From: Litoreibacter meonggei
Lineage (GTDB): Bacteria; Pseudomonadota; Alphaproteobacteria; Rhodobacterales; Rhodobacteraceae
Length of the DNA: 64,000 bases
Direction of reading: 5' to 3'
NCBI RefSeq assembly: GCF_003663885.1
Contig: NZ_RCCE01000003.1
Location: 483,501-547,500, forward strand
Numbering within the stretch: the first letter of the stretch is position 1; every line of letters starts with the position of its first letter. The translations under genes were made by a program, and so were the position numbers. Shown here piece after piece: positions 54,134 to 63,049 of the stretch. A model generated the notes under the pieces. It was not told the DNA's origin and did not search any database. It was given only the letters and a program-made list of their open reading frames with translations.

Positions 54134-56275
54134 ATGATGGAACACTCACTGACAAATCAGGACCTCATGCAGGAACGGCGCGCCCGGCTGGCTGCCGAAC
54201 GGCTGCTGGAGCAAAAACAGACCGAGCTTACTGCCGCCAATCGCAAGCTCTCTGCCCATGCGTTGGATCTGTCGGGTCAAATTGTCGACCAACGGCGGGT
54301 GGTGGAGGAGCTTGAGGGGCAGAACACCCGCGTCGCCAACGACCTGATGGCCGCCAATCACAAGGTGGTCGCCGTCGAGCGGCTTCTTTGGGACGCTATC
54401 GACACCATCAGAGACGGCTTTGCCTTGTTCGATGCCAATCTGAACCTGATCGCAGCCAATCCGCCCTATCTGGCCGCCTTTGAGGGCGCCGGCGACATTG
54501 GACCAGGATCCGGCTTTGGGGACATTCTTGATCTTTGTATCGACGAAGGTATCGTCGATTTGCGCGGGCAGAGTTCCGAAGACTGGCTCGACATGATGCT
54601 GGACCGATGGACCGTAACGGAGATCCAGCCGATCACGTTGCGTTTCTGGAATGGTGTTTACGTCAAAATGATGGACCGGCGCACCTCGGATGGCGGCGTC
54701 GTCTCAATGGTGCTCAACATCACCGAAAACATACTACGCGAGGACGAGTTGCGCGACGCGCGTGACAAGGCCCAAGCCGCTGACCGTGCGAAATCCGCAT
54801 TCCTTGCAAAGATGAGCCACGAGTTGCGCACGCCGATGAACGGCGTCGTTGGCATGGCAGATTTGCTGCTTGAGAATGGGTTGGATGACGAAAGCACGCT
54901 CTACGCGCAAACGATCCGCAACTCGGGCGAAGCGTTGCTGGAAATTATCAATGACGTATTGGATTTCTCGAAAATCGAAGCGGAGCGAATCCTACTAAAG
55001 CCCGCACCATTCGACCTAGAGCGCCTAGTGCAGGATGTTGGCTTGATTGTGGGTCCGACTGTGCAGCAAAAGGGCCTCGATTTCCAGATAGACTACGACC
55101 AATTCTTACCCGCCGAGTTTGTCGGTGATCAGGGCCGTATCCGTCAAATCCTCACCAATCTTGTTGGCAACGCAGTGAAATTCACTGACAAGGGCCACGT
55201 GATGGTGCGTGTTGTCGGGATCGTCGATGACAAGACCAACATATGCCAAACTCACTTCACCATTGAAGACAGTGGCCTAGGGGTCGAGGCATCGATGGTC
55301 GATCACATATTTGGAGAATTCAATCAGATTGAGGATGACGCAAATCGCAAGTTTGAGGGCACCGGGCTTGGGCTCGCCATCACCCGAAAGCTCGTTGAGC
55401 AAATGGGCGGTGAAGTCTGGATCAGCAGCGTAAAGGGCGAAGGTGCCTGTTTTGGCTTCCAGATAAATCTACCACTGGTAACGCCAGCAGACGTCAGCCC
55501 GAATGCGGTTCCAAGCGAGATCAGAACTGCCGTCGTCGTTGAGTCAAACGCGATGGACTTGGATATTCTCACAAGACAGTTGGAGTTGCTGGGTGTTCCG
55601 ATCACAGTGCTGCCCAACGCCGCTGCCGTACCGGCGGACATAGCTCCTGATGTGATATTCGTGGGCCATCACCTCGAATGCAGCGATGGACCGTCAACTA
55701 TTGAAACCATGGGGCGGGCTTTCCCTGACACCCCAATCGTAGCCATGATGTCCGCTGTCGATCCGGCTCCGGAGCCGGATGGCGTGCTGACACTTCGTAA
55801 ACCCTTTCGCCGCGAGGATCTATTTGCCTGCTTGTCCGAGGTCGAGCGGGCACCTGCTGTTGTCAAAGCCAAACGCCAGTTGCGGATCCTTGCAGCAGAG
55901 GACAACAAAACCAACCAGCTGGTGTTTCGCAAAATGCTAAAAGCTGTGGCAGCTGACTTGACGATGGCGATAAACGGCGTCGAAGCGGTAGATGCTTTTG
56001 AGCAGGGTGAGTTCGACCTGATCTTCATGGACATCTCGATGCCCGAAATGGACGGGATGGAGGCCAGCCGGGCCATCCGCCAGATAGAGAAGGATCGAGA
56101 CGCAAACCCGATCCCGATCATCGCGATGACCGCGCATGCCATGGAAGGCGACGAGGAGCGGATCAAAGAGGCCGGGCTAAGTCACTACCTGACCAAGCCT
56201 CTCAAGAAGGACAAAATCCATGCCTTGATCCAGGAGCTGTCGCCGGCTGATACCGACCCGCTCAAAGCTGAATGA
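54134..56275 (+). CDS. hybrid sensor histidine kinase
   Basis: 713 residues from ATG 54134; a longer frame overlaps the alpha-2-macroglobulin 5' end and is rejected. Coiled coil (about residues 12-75), a PAS domain (86-200; LLWDAIDTIRDGFALFD), HisKA with His229 in AKMSHELRTPMNG, a HATPase domain (QILTNLVGNAVKF; EGTGLGLAITRKLVEQMGG), a degenerate receiver (464-575) and a true receiver with Asp633 (FMDISMPEMDG). No membrane helix is seen, so sensing is cytoplasmic. No response regulator gene is adjacent. Divergent from alpha-2-macroglobulin. Confidence 0.92.
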   Translation: MMEHSLTNQDLMQERRARLAAERLLEQKQTELTAANRKLSAHALDLSGQIVDQRRVVEELEGQNTRVANDLMAANHKVVAVERLLWDAIDTIRDGFALFDANLNLIAANPPYLAAFEGAGDIGPGSGFGDILDLCIDEGIVDLRGQSSEDWLDMMLDRWTVTEIQPITLRFWNGVYVKMMDRRTSDGGVVSMVLNITENILREDELRDARDKAQAADRAKSAFLAKMSHELRTPMNGVVGMADLLLENGLDDESTLYAQTIRNSGEALLEIINDVLDFSKIEAERILLKPAPFDLERLVQDVGLIVGPTVQQKGLDFQIDYDQFLPAEFVGDQGRIRQILTNLVGNAVKFTDKGHVMVRVVGIVDDKTNICQTHFTIEDSGLGVEASMVDHIFGEFNQIEDDANRKFEGTGLGLAITRKLVEQMGGEVWISSVKGEGACFGFQINLPLVTPADVSPNAVPSEIRTAVVVESNAMDLDILTRQLELLGVPITVLPNAAAVPADIAPDVIFVGHHLECSDGPSTIETMGRAFPDTPIVAMMSAVDPAPEPDGVLTLRKPFRREDLFACLSEVERAPAVVKAKRQLRILAAEDNKTNQLVFRKMLKAVAADLTMAINGVEAVDAFEQGEFDLIFMDISMPEMDGMEASRAIRQIEKDRDANPIPIIAMTAHAMEGDEERIKEAGLSHYLTKPLKKDKIHALIQELSPADTDPLKAE

Positions 56276-57260
56276 AGTCAGGGCTTAGCCGGATGCGGCC
56301 TGCGTGCAGCCCGCTTCTGCTCAAAATCGGACCATACATGCGTTTTCTTGCCATGGGATGGTTTTCATCAAGTACCCCATACTTCACCAAGAGCCCTGCA
56401 ATCGCAGCCTCTGCCGCTCGGGTGCCACCGTCGACAATCTTTAGCGCCATGCCCAGACCCTGTTCGGGCAGAATGGCGGTAAAGACCGCCTCGGCGCCCG
56501 TCTTGATCGCGACCTTGCCATCCATGGCCCGCATCAACTCTGTGCACGCGCGGCCTTCACCTGCGACGAGTTCAGGATGCGCACGCATCGCATCTACCAG
56601 TCGAGTTGACGCCTGAGCGCGGGAATCCGAACCGGACGGCTTGGCCATCCGCGCCATTGCCCGCGCCAGCCCGGTCACCGAGGTAGAGAAATTTGGGGCG
56701 GAGCAACCGTCGATCCCATAAAATTCTGATCTTTCGCCTGTCATCTCTTCAAACGCAGCTTTGGCCGCCCGCTGAACCGGATGATCCACTTCGACATATT
56801 CCGATCCAGCACCCAAATGTTTGTTCAACGTCAGAAAGCCACCATGCTTGCCCGAGCAATTGTTGTGAATCTGGCATGGGTTCTTACCCGCCCGCACGAG
56901 CGCTTCATGCGCTTCCTTGTCGTCAGGTCGTTGGGGTCCGCAGCGAAAATCCGAAACGGAGAGGCCCAGGTCATTCAGCCAGACTTGCACCCGATCCGTG
57001 TGGATCGCCGCCCCTTGGTGCGATGCGCAGGACAACGCCAAATGCTCGGATGTCAGTCCAAAGGCATCAGCTGCGCCGCTCTCGATCAACGGCAAAGCCT
57101 GCAACATTTTGCATGAGGAGCGGGGGTAGATCACCTTTTCGTCATCACCCCACGCCTCGACCACGTTTCCGCTCGCGTCACAGACGACCGCATGGCCCAG
57201 ATGTTGTGATTCAAGCAGGTCGCCCCGCCAGATTTCGACCATAGGGATGGGTTGTGTCAT
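56262..57260 (-). CDS. L-asparaginase, Rhizobium ReAV-like type
   Basis: 332 residues. This is the class distinct from E. coli asparaginases (PF06089), known structurally from Rhizobium etli ReAV. The key residues fall at matching positions: Ser48 and Lys51 (SSCK), Ser80, the zinc-site Cys135 and Lys138 (NNCSGKHGG) and Cys186 (GIDGCSAPNFS). It hydrolyses asparagine to aspartate. Its end overlaps the end of the convergent kinase gene by 14 bases. Assigned from these residues; no signal peptide is present, so a cytoplasmic location. Confidence 0.93.
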   Translation of the reverse strand: MTQPIPMVEIWRGDLLESQHLGHAVVCDASGNVVEAWGDDEKVIYPRSSCKMLQALPLIESGAADAFGLTSEHLALSCASHQGAAIHTDRVQVWLNDLGLSVSDFRCGPQRPDDKEAHEALVRAGKNPCQIHNNCSGKHGGFLTLNKHLGAGSEYVEVDHPVQRAAKAAFEEMTGERSEFYGIDGCSAPNFSTSVTGLARAMARMAKPSGSDSRAQASTRLVDAMRAHPELVAGEGRACTELMRAMDGKVAIKTGAEAVFTAILPEQGLGMALKIVDGGTRAAEAAIAGLLVKYGVLDENHPMARKRMYGPILSRSGLHAGRIRLSPDFIQL

Positions 57261-57427
57261 AGACGCCTCCTTCTAAAGCGAAAATCCGCCAATTGGGCTT
57301 TCCCAACACATGCATTCTGGGCTATCGTTTGGCAATCGAGATAATAATATGTTGTGCTGAGATAAGTTGAATCCGTTAAGGATCGATCAGTGCACAAGAG
57401 GCAGAAACAGCTGGAGCTGTGAGATAC

Positions 57428-57958
57428 ATGAAAAAGATGCTGCAAGGCATGGCCGTAAGCACGGCCCTTATTCTGGCCATTGGCCCCCTTTCCGCTCAGG
57501 AACAATCTACAAATCGCGTGGCGTCCAAAACGGACTGGAGCGTGTTTGTCGAGGACAACCCGACCCAGTGCTGGATCGTATCCAGCCCAAAGGAAGTTGT
57601 GAACACCAAGGGTGGCCGCGTTGTGGCCGTGACCCGCGGCGACACGCTTATGTTCGTGAGCTACTGGCCCGGTGCCGGTAAACTGGGCGAAGTCTCCTTC
57701 ACTGGTGGCTACCCCTACCCCGATGGCGCGACCGTGAGTCTGAAGATCGGTGATGGCACATATGAGTTGTTCACCAGTGGTGAAACAGCTTGGGCCCCGA
57801 CGCCAGCTGATGACAACAAGATCATTTCTGCCATGAAGCGTGGCGCAGATGCGGTCGTCACCGGGGTGTCGAAACGCGGCACAACCACTAAGGATTCCTT
57901 CTCCCTGCTCGGCTTCACCGCCGCGCTCGAGGATGCCGCAAAGCGTTGCGGCGGGTAA
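57428..57958 (+). CDS. invasion associated locus B (IalB) family protein
   Basis: 176 residues from ATG 57428, with a signal peptide (MKKMLQGMAVSTALILAIGPLSAQ). The IalB pattern is clear: DWSVFVEDNPTQCWIVSSPKE, GTYELFTSGETAWAP, DNKIISAMKRGADAVVTG and TTKDSFSLLGFTAALEDAAKRC, with a paired-cysteine layout. Named for Bartonella invasion, but the family is widespread in free-living Rhizobiales and Rhodobacterales as a periplasmic protein of unknown role. An ATG 9 bases upstream is an alternative start. Confidence 0.9.
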   Translation: MKKMLQGMAVSTALILAIGPLSAQEQSTNRVASKTDWSVFVEDNPTQCWIVSSPKEVVNTKGGRVVAVTRGDTLMFVSYWPGAGKLGEVSFTGGYPYPDGATVSLKIGDGTYELFTSGETAWAPTPADDNKIISAMKRGADAVVTGVSKRGTTTKDSFSLLGFTAALEDAAKRCGG

Positions 57959-58055
57959 TTTAGTCAAATTTTTCAGGGTTAAGGGATCGGCTGCCAAGGT
58001 TCCTTAACTCCCTCCACACTAAGACCGGGACAACCCGGCCAACAGGCAGCATCTT

Positions 58056-58673
58056 ATGACCATCTCCTCGAACACCAGTTCCGTTAGGCTTCCCGCTGAG
58101 AAGACCGCAGTCGCTGTCCGACTCTCCCCCGCTGGGTTGAGCGTGGGAACACCTGTCATGGCCAGCACTGGGGAACGCTTTGTTGAAGATCTTAAATCCG
58201 GTGACAGGATTCTAACCAAAGACCTTGGAATGCAGACAATCAAATGTGTCGCGTTTCGGGATTTCGACCTTATCGCATCCCCTAAGGAATCGCCTATCCG
58301 CATACCCGCAGGCATGTTCGGGGGCGATCGCCCCAGCACCGACATTTTTCTTGCGCCAACGCAGCGTATCGCCTTGCGTCATCAGATGTTTGACGTCCTG
58401 TTTTCCGCGCGCGAAGTTCTGGTCTGCGCCAAGGATCTGTTAGGCATGGACGGCGTTCATCAGATCGAAGGTCTGCGCGGGGTGACATATGTCTCGCTCG
58501 GCTTCTTGCAAAGCCATCTGCTTTACTGTGGAAACTTGGCGGTTGACCTCGGACCTACCGGCCCGTCGTGCTCACGCCCCTCCTTATCTGCTGAAGAAGC
58601 ACGCCTTGCCTGCAGCCTTGTGCGACCCCAAGTACAGCAGGTTCACCAAGCCGCTGGTTTCCCTTTGCACTGA
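58056..58673 (+). CDS. Hint-domain protein (intein/Hedgehog-like, Hint_2)
   Basis: 205 residues. The Hint fold begins [33 protein letters not shown] and continues with [30 protein letters not shown], the block B histidine region, as in the Hint_2 proteins common in Rhodobacteraceae. The autoprocessing nucleophile cysteine expected at the start of the domain is not seen (LSVGT), as in many of these proteins, so self-splicing is doubtful. No attached secreted repeat domain. Function unknown. Confidence 0.82.
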   Translation: MTISSNTSSVRLPAEKTAVAVRLSPAGLSVGTPVMASTGERFVEDLKSGDRILTKDLGMQTIKCVAFRDFDLIASPKESPIRIPAGMFGGDRPSTDIFLAPTQRIALRHQMFDVLFSAREVLVCAKDLLGMDGVHQIEGLRGVTYVSLGFLQSHLLYCGNLAVDLGPTGPSCSRPSLSAEEARLACSLVRPQVQQVHQAAGFPLH

Positions 58674-58716
58674 TTTGGTGTATCCGGCGGTCTTTCTGCT
58701 CTCTCGTGAGGCTCCG

Positions 58717-59910
58717 ATGTCCGCAACTGCTCCGATCACCCAAGACCTAGTGACTATCCCCCGCAAACTGCCCGACGGCGAGCGGACCAACCTGATCGGT
58801 TTGACCCGTGATGGTTTGCGCGAGGCGTTGATCGCTGCCGGCACCCCTGAAAAGCAGGCAAAGATGCGGACTGGGCAGGTGTGGCAGTGGTTGTACCAAA
58901 AAGGTGTGCGTGATTTCGACAGCATGACCAACTTGTCGAAGGATTACCGCGCGCTGTTGGCTGAAAAGTTTGAAATCGCCCTGCCCGAAGTCGTGACCCG
59001 TCAGGTCAGCACCGATGGCACGCGCAAATATCTGGTACGCATCGCTGGCGGCCATGAGGTGGAGGTCGTCTACATCCCCGAGGAAGATCGCGGCACACTG
59101 TGCATTTCCAGCCAGGTTGGATGCACGCTGACATGCTCGTTCTGCCACACTGGCACGCAAAAACTGGTGCGCAATCTGACCGCGGGTGAAATTATCGGAC
59201 AAGTTATGCTGGCCCGCGACGATCTGGGCGAATGGCCAGAACCGGGCCACAACCCGAATGACGAGGCGCGGCGCAAGCTGTCCAATATCGTTCTGATGGG
59301 CATGGGTGAGCCTCTCTACAACTTCGAGAACGTGCGCGACGCCATGAAAATCGCGATGGATCCTGAGGGAATCAGCCTGTCACGCCGTCGAATTACACTA
59401 TCAACCTCGGGCGTCGTGCCCGAAATCGCAAGAACAGCCCAAGAGATCGGCTGCCTTCTGGCCGTGTCCTTCCACGGCACCACGGACGAGATCCGCGACA
59501 AGCTGGTCCCGATCAACAAGCGTTGGAATATTGAGGAATTGCTTGCATCGCTAAGGGCCTACCCAAAAGCGTCGAATAGCGAGCGGATTACCTTCGAATA
59601 TGTGATGCTTAAAGACGTGAACGACTCTGATGAAGACGCGCACAGGTTGGTCGAATTGATCAAAGGCATCCCCGCCAAGATCAACCTTATCCCGTTCAAC
59701 GAGTGGCCCGGTGCACCTTATGAGCGGTCTTCAAACAACCGCATCAGGGCGTTTTCCGAAATTGTCTATCAAGCCGGTTACGCCTCTCCCGTGCGCAAAC
59801 CGCGTGGGGAAGATATCATGGCAGCTTGCGGTCAACTCAAGTCCGCAACCGAGCGTGAACGCAAATCCCGTAAACAAATCGAAGCTGAAGCCGGGTTGGC
59901 AAACGAGTAA
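58717..59910 (+). CDS. rlmN: 23S rRNA/tRNA A2503/A37 C2 methyltransferase
   Basis: 397 residues from ATG 58717 ([21 protein letters not shown]); the upstream frame shadows the Hint gene. Radical-SAM cluster cysteines are Cys136, Cys140 and Cys143 ([14 protein letters not shown]), and the methyl-carrying cysteine is in the C-terminal DIMAACGQL. The N-terminal [11 protein letters not shown] and [22 protein letters not shown] are RlmN signatures. Methylates C2 of A2503 in 23S rRNA and A37 in some tRNAs. Confidence 0.96.
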   Translation: MSATAPITQDLVTIPRKLPDGERTNLIGLTRDGLREALIAAGTPEKQAKMRTGQVWQWLYQKGVRDFDSMTNLSKDYRALLAEKFEIALPEVVTRQVSTDGTRKYLVRIAGGHEVEVVYIPEEDRGTLCISSQVGCTLTCSFCHTGTQKLVRNLTAGEIIGQVMLARDDLGEWPEPGHNPNDEARRKLSNIVLMGMGEPLYNFENVRDAMKIAMDPEGISLSRRRITLSTSGVVPEIARTAQEIGCLLAVSFHGTTDEIRDKLVPINKRWNIEELLASLRAYPKASNSERITFEYVMLKDVNDSDEDAHRLVELIKGIPAKINLIPFNEWPGAPYERSSNNRIRAFSEIVYQAGYASPVRKPRGEDIMAACGQLKSATERERKSRKQIEAEAGLANE

Positions 59911-59936
59911 TTAGCCGTTCCTTCCGAGCCCCCAAC

Positions 59937-59970
59937 GTAGAAAAGGCGCCCGATTGCTCGGACGCCCTTT
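59937..59970 (-). terminator. terminator between rlmN and the small exported protein
   Basis: AAAGGCGCCCGA (59942-59953) and TCGGACGCCCTTT (59958-59970) form a long stem with a TTGC loop and one bulge. On the minus strand the hairpin is followed by TTTTCT, so it mainly serves the small exported-protein gene, but it may also end rlmN transcripts. Confidence 0.78.
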
Positions 59971-59993
59971 CAAAAACTCGGTTTAGCGTGCGC

Positions 59994-60173
59994 TTAGGAA
60001 GAAGCAGCGGCAGCGGCCAGAACCAGGAACAGCAGTGGAATAAAAATGCCACCAGCAGAAGAAGAAGTTTCTTCTACGATTACAGGCTCTTCGATGATTG
60101 GGTCAGACAGACCACCAGCGAAAGCAGTAGAAGCGGCTGCAGTGAAAACTGCTGCAAGTACGATTTTTTTCAT
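59994..60173 (-). CDS. small exported membrane protein
   Basis: 59 residues from ATG 60173: an N-terminal signal peptide (MKKIVLAAVFTAAASTAFAG), an acidic linker (DPIIEEPVIVEETSSSAGG) and a C-terminal hydrophobic helix (FIPLLFLVLAAAAASS). A similar arrangement occurs repeatedly in roseobacter genomes as hypothetical proteins. It may be a tiny inner-membrane protein with its acidic loop in the periplasm. Codons upstream to 60191 add six residues without a better ribosome site. It has its own terminator. Function unknown. Confidence 0.78.
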   Translation of the reverse strand: MKKIVLAAVFTAAASTAFAGGLSDPIIEEPVIVEETSSSAGGIFIPLLFLVLAAAAASS

Positions 60174-60329
60174 CTCTATATATCCTTCCAAGATACGCCT
60201 GCTGGACCCAGACTATCCGGTCCATCCACAGACACCCAAGACAGTATCTCGTTACATCGTATAACCAAAAATGTTTGCTCAATACAATGGCACGACGCAT
60301 GAGGTCGATTTCAACCAGTCAGAATGTCG

Positions 60330-60932
60330 TCAAATTAGCAACACTTGTGTGCCGATCTTGGCATTGGCGAACACCTCCGCGATGTGCTCGTTGAACAGAC
60401 CAATGCACCCGTTTGACGAACGGCGCCCGATTTTGCGCGTGTCGTGCGTCCCATGGATCCGGTAATATGTCCAGCCAAGATACAAGGCATGCGTCCCGAG
60501 CGGATTGTCCGGTCCTGCCGGCACGAAGTCCGGCCATTCAGGGTTGCGCTTCTTCATTGCAGGTGTGGGACTCCAGGTTGGACCATCAACCTTACGGATG
60601 ATGCTGGTACGACCCCGGCGCGTTAGATCTTCGGACAACGGAACGGAGGACGGATATAGCCTATATCCACCGTCTTCGGTCCACATATGCAGGGCGCGGC
60701 TGTCGATATCGACAAGAATCGCGCCATTTCTCAGGTTGCTGAAATAGGGCTGCCACTGCAAAGAACGGAAGCTCGACATATTGCGGCGCACCACTTCAGT
60801 GACATCCCGCTCAACTTCGGTGGTGTCAGCAGTAACTTGCGACAGCGTCGGTGTCGCGAAGCCCGTCGCAGCGGCGCCGGCGGTTAGTAGGAAACTACGG
60901 CGGTTCAGGCCGGTGAAAGTCGTTTTGCTCAT
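60330..60932 (-). CDS. L,D-transpeptidase family protein (Tat-exported)
   Basis: 200 residues. A twin-arginine signal (LNRRSFLLTAGAAATG) is followed by a YkuD domain with GAILVDIDSRALHMWTEDGG, YYRIHGTHDTRKIGRRSSNGCIGL; catalytic His160 and Cys176 are in place (S-x-GC in the usual S/T-x-GC motif). Such enzymes form 3-3 crosslinks in peptidoglycan or tether proteins. A Tat signal is used in several alphaproteobacterial homologues. Divergent from the CAP lipoprotein. Confidence 0.92.
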   Translation of the reverse strand: MSKTTFTGLNRRSFLLTAGAAATGFATPTLSQVTADTTEVERDVTEVVRRNMSSFRSLQWQPYFSNLRNGAILVDIDSRALHMWTEDGGYRLYPSSVPLSEDLTRRGRTSIIRKVDGPTWSPTPAMKKRNPEWPDFVPAGPDNPLGTHALYLGWTYYRIHGTHDTRKIGRRSSNGCIGLFNEHIAEVFANAKIGTQVLLI

Positions 60933-61090
60933 GGAACATACCCCCCTTGAGTAGTCTTCGGTCCATTAATATGGCGAGAATGCCGCAATCACAAATCAAA
61001 CAATGATATGATCGGCCATTTTCCACCACCGTGTTTGAACAGCCGCACCGTTCAGTTTAAGGATTGGCAAAATTCTAAGGAATAATTGGT

Positions 61091-61600
61091 ATGGCAAGAC
61101 TGCTTCTCATTGTGATCTCCGCGTTCTTCGCGCTCTCGGCTTGTACACCGGTCGGTCCAACCATTGGTCCAGACGGGAAGCCGCTGCCTCGCGTGTATCG
61201 AATAAAAGCCAACGATACCGCTAAGATCCAGTTCCGCGTGCTGGATTCCGTCAACGCCTTGCGTGTTGCCGCTGGCAAGAACCCGGTAGAACTCGACAGC
61301 AAACTAACAGCCGCCGCCGCAACGCATTCACGTGATATGTCGGTGCAAAACCGCCCTTGGCACTTTGGCTCTGACGGCTCTTCCCCGCTAGATCGCGTCG
61401 CACGCACTGGGTATGAAGGTCAAATGATCGGCGAAAACATCTCCGAATCTTACGAAAACGAGTCAGAAACCGTCGCCGCATGGATGCAATTGCCCTCGAC
61501 GCGCGAGGTCATTTTGTCCCCACGGGCCCGCAAGCTGGGATTTTCGTGGTTTCAGGAGCCAAGCGGCAAAATTTGGTGGACCATGGTCACGGGCAGCTAA
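61091..61600 (+). CDS. CAP/SCP-domain lipoprotein
   Basis: 169 residues with a lipoprotein signal (LLIVISAFFALSAC, lipobox cysteine at 18). The CAP domain is seen in VLDSVNALRVAAGKNPVELDSKLTAAAATHSRDMSVQNRPWHFGSDGSSPLDRV and IGENISE, with ETVAAWMQLPSTREVILSPRARKLGFSW. These are secreted proteins of unknown molecular activity. AAGGAA is 9 bases upstream. Convergent with an L,D-transpeptidase gene, 10 bases apart. Confidence 0.9.
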   Translation: MARLLLIVISAFFALSACTPVGPTIGPDGKPLPRVYRIKANDTAKIQFRVLDSVNALRVAAGKNPVELDSKLTAAAATHSRDMSVQNRPWHFGSDGSSPLDRVARTGYEGQMIGENISESYENESETVAAWMQLPSTREVILSPRARKLGFSWFQEPSGKIWWTMVTGS

Positions 61601-61610
61601 AGCTGCCCGC

Positions 61611-62120
61611 TTACGGGAAGATGTCGATTACGGTCCCGTTCTTTACCATTGCATAAAGCAACCGCATCTCCTTGTTTCGGATAGCTATGCACCCTGCCGT
61701 CCAATCCGGCCCGCGCTTACCTTTTAAGTTGGGTTGACCGTGAATGAAGATGTCGCCGCCCGGTGATTTCCCGATCGACCGCGCATAGGCACGATCCCTT
61801 GCGTTCGGGTAAGATATTCCAAGAGACAGATAGAACGAGCTATTCGGGTTACGGCGATCAATGGTGTAGCGCCCCTCAGGTGTACGCCCGTCACCCTCAA
61901 CCTGTTTGTGGCCCCGCGCGCCGAATCCCAGATCAACTTCGTAGGTCTTAAGAAGTCGGTTTCCGTGGAAAACTCTCAGGATTCGTTGGGTCTTATGAAT
62001 CTCGAGCTTTGTGACCTCAGGTCCATTGTAGGTTGCGAACTTCGACGAACAGGCCGACAGAATCAGCAAAGAGGCCAGAAGCAGACCACGCAAAAGCACA
62101 AAGCGCATATGAGTTACCAT
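61611..62120 (-). CDS. L,D-transpeptidase family lipoprotein
   Basis: 169 residues with a lipobox (LLILSACSS, cysteine 24 counted from the ATG at 62120; an ATG at 62108 is also possible). The YkuD domain includes LEIHKTQRILRVFHGNRLLKTYEVDLG, GDGRTPEGRYTIDRRNPNSSFY and the active site IFIHGQPN (His127) with TAGCIAIRN (Cys144). Second transpeptidase of the locus and anchored rather than Tat-exported. Confidence 0.92.
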   Translation of the reverse strand: MVTHMRFVLLRGLLLASLLILSACSSKFATYNGPEVTKLEIHKTQRILRVFHGNRLLKTYEVDLGFGARGHKQVEGDGRTPEGRYTIDRRNPNSSFYLSLGISYPNARDRAYARSIGKSPGGDIFIHGQPNLKGKRGPDWTAGCIAIRNKEMRLLYAMVKNGTVIDIFP

Positions 62121-62179
62121 CCCGATTTTTGAGAACTATAACCAGAAATTTCCGTCGCAGGAATCCACTAAATTCACCG

Positions 62180-63049
62180 TCACACTGATGTGTTCTCAGC
62201 TGCCAGCAATGCCTCAAGTCCTATGCGATAATCCGGGTAGAGCAATTTCACCCCAAGCTCTTCCTTGATGCGATCATTACGAACGCGTTTGGACTCCGCG
62301 TAAAAGCTACGCGCCATGGGCGACATGTCTGCGGACGCGAAATCCACTGCCTCTGGCAAAGGCATATCAAGCAACCTAGCCGCGTAACCGATCACGTCTT
62401 GCGGTGGGGCTGCGTCGTCATCGCAAAGATTGTAAACCGCGCCGGGGTTGGGTTGTCTAATGGACGCTTCTAATACCTGCGCGATATCTTCAACATGGAT
62501 GCGGCTAAAGACCTGGCCTTCCTTGATAATCCGTCGCGCCGTTCCGTTTCGAACCTTTGAGAAGGGTCCACGCCCCGGTCCATAGATTCCCGCAAGACGG
62601 AAAATATGGAGCGGTAAATTCACCTCATCCGCAAGGTCCTGCCAAGCAGCCTCCGCCTCGACCCGCATTTTGCCGCGTTTCGTAGATGGCGAGAGCGGGG
62701 TGGCTTCATCAACCCAGCCACCATGATGATCACCGTAGACACCGGTGGTCGATAGGTAGCCCACCCATTCCAGATTTCCGGCGAATTTTGCAATCTGTGT
62801 CCGCAGTTCGTTCAGAACCGGATCACCGTCTTCGTTTGGCCCAGCGGATACCAGTAAATGCGTAGCTCTTGCCAAATGAGGTGCCATGTCTGCATCTGGC
62901 CAGATAACGGGCTGAACACCTTCCTGCTGCAAGGTTTCTGCTTTTTGTTTGGATCGCGTGGTGCCGGTAACTGTCCAACCCCGCGGCAACAACAAACGCG
63001 TTAACGCCTGCGCTGAATATCCGTGACCAAAGCTCAGAAGATGCGGCAT
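62180..63049 (-). CDS. NAD-dependent epimerase/dehydratase-like SDR protein
   Basis: 289 residues. The Rossmann start is an atypical LLSFGHGYSAQALTRLLLPRGW, with GYSA in place of GxxGxxG; catalytic-like YLSTTGVYGDHHGGWVDE retains the STTGVYGD pattern. Later LHIFRLAGIYGPGRGPFSKV and VFSRIHVEDIAQVLEASI fit extended SDR proteins of the YeeZ-like group. The reaction is unknown. The ATG overlaps the queG stop by one base, so the two genes form a unit. Confidence 0.85.
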   Translation of the reverse strand: MPHLLSFGHGYSAQALTRLLLPRGWTVTGTTRSKQKAETLQQEGVQPVIWPDADMAPHLARATHLLVSAGPNEDGDPVLNELRTQIAKFAGNLEWVGYLSTTGVYGDHHGGWVDEATPLSPSTKRGKMRVEAEAAWQDLADEVNLPLHIFRLAGIYGPGRGPFSKVRNGTARRIIKEGQVFSRIHVEDIAQVLEASIRQPNPGAVYNLCDDDAAPPQDVIGYAARLLDMPLPEAVDFASADMSPMARSFYAESKRVRNDRIKEELGVKLLYPDYRIGLEALLAAENTSV

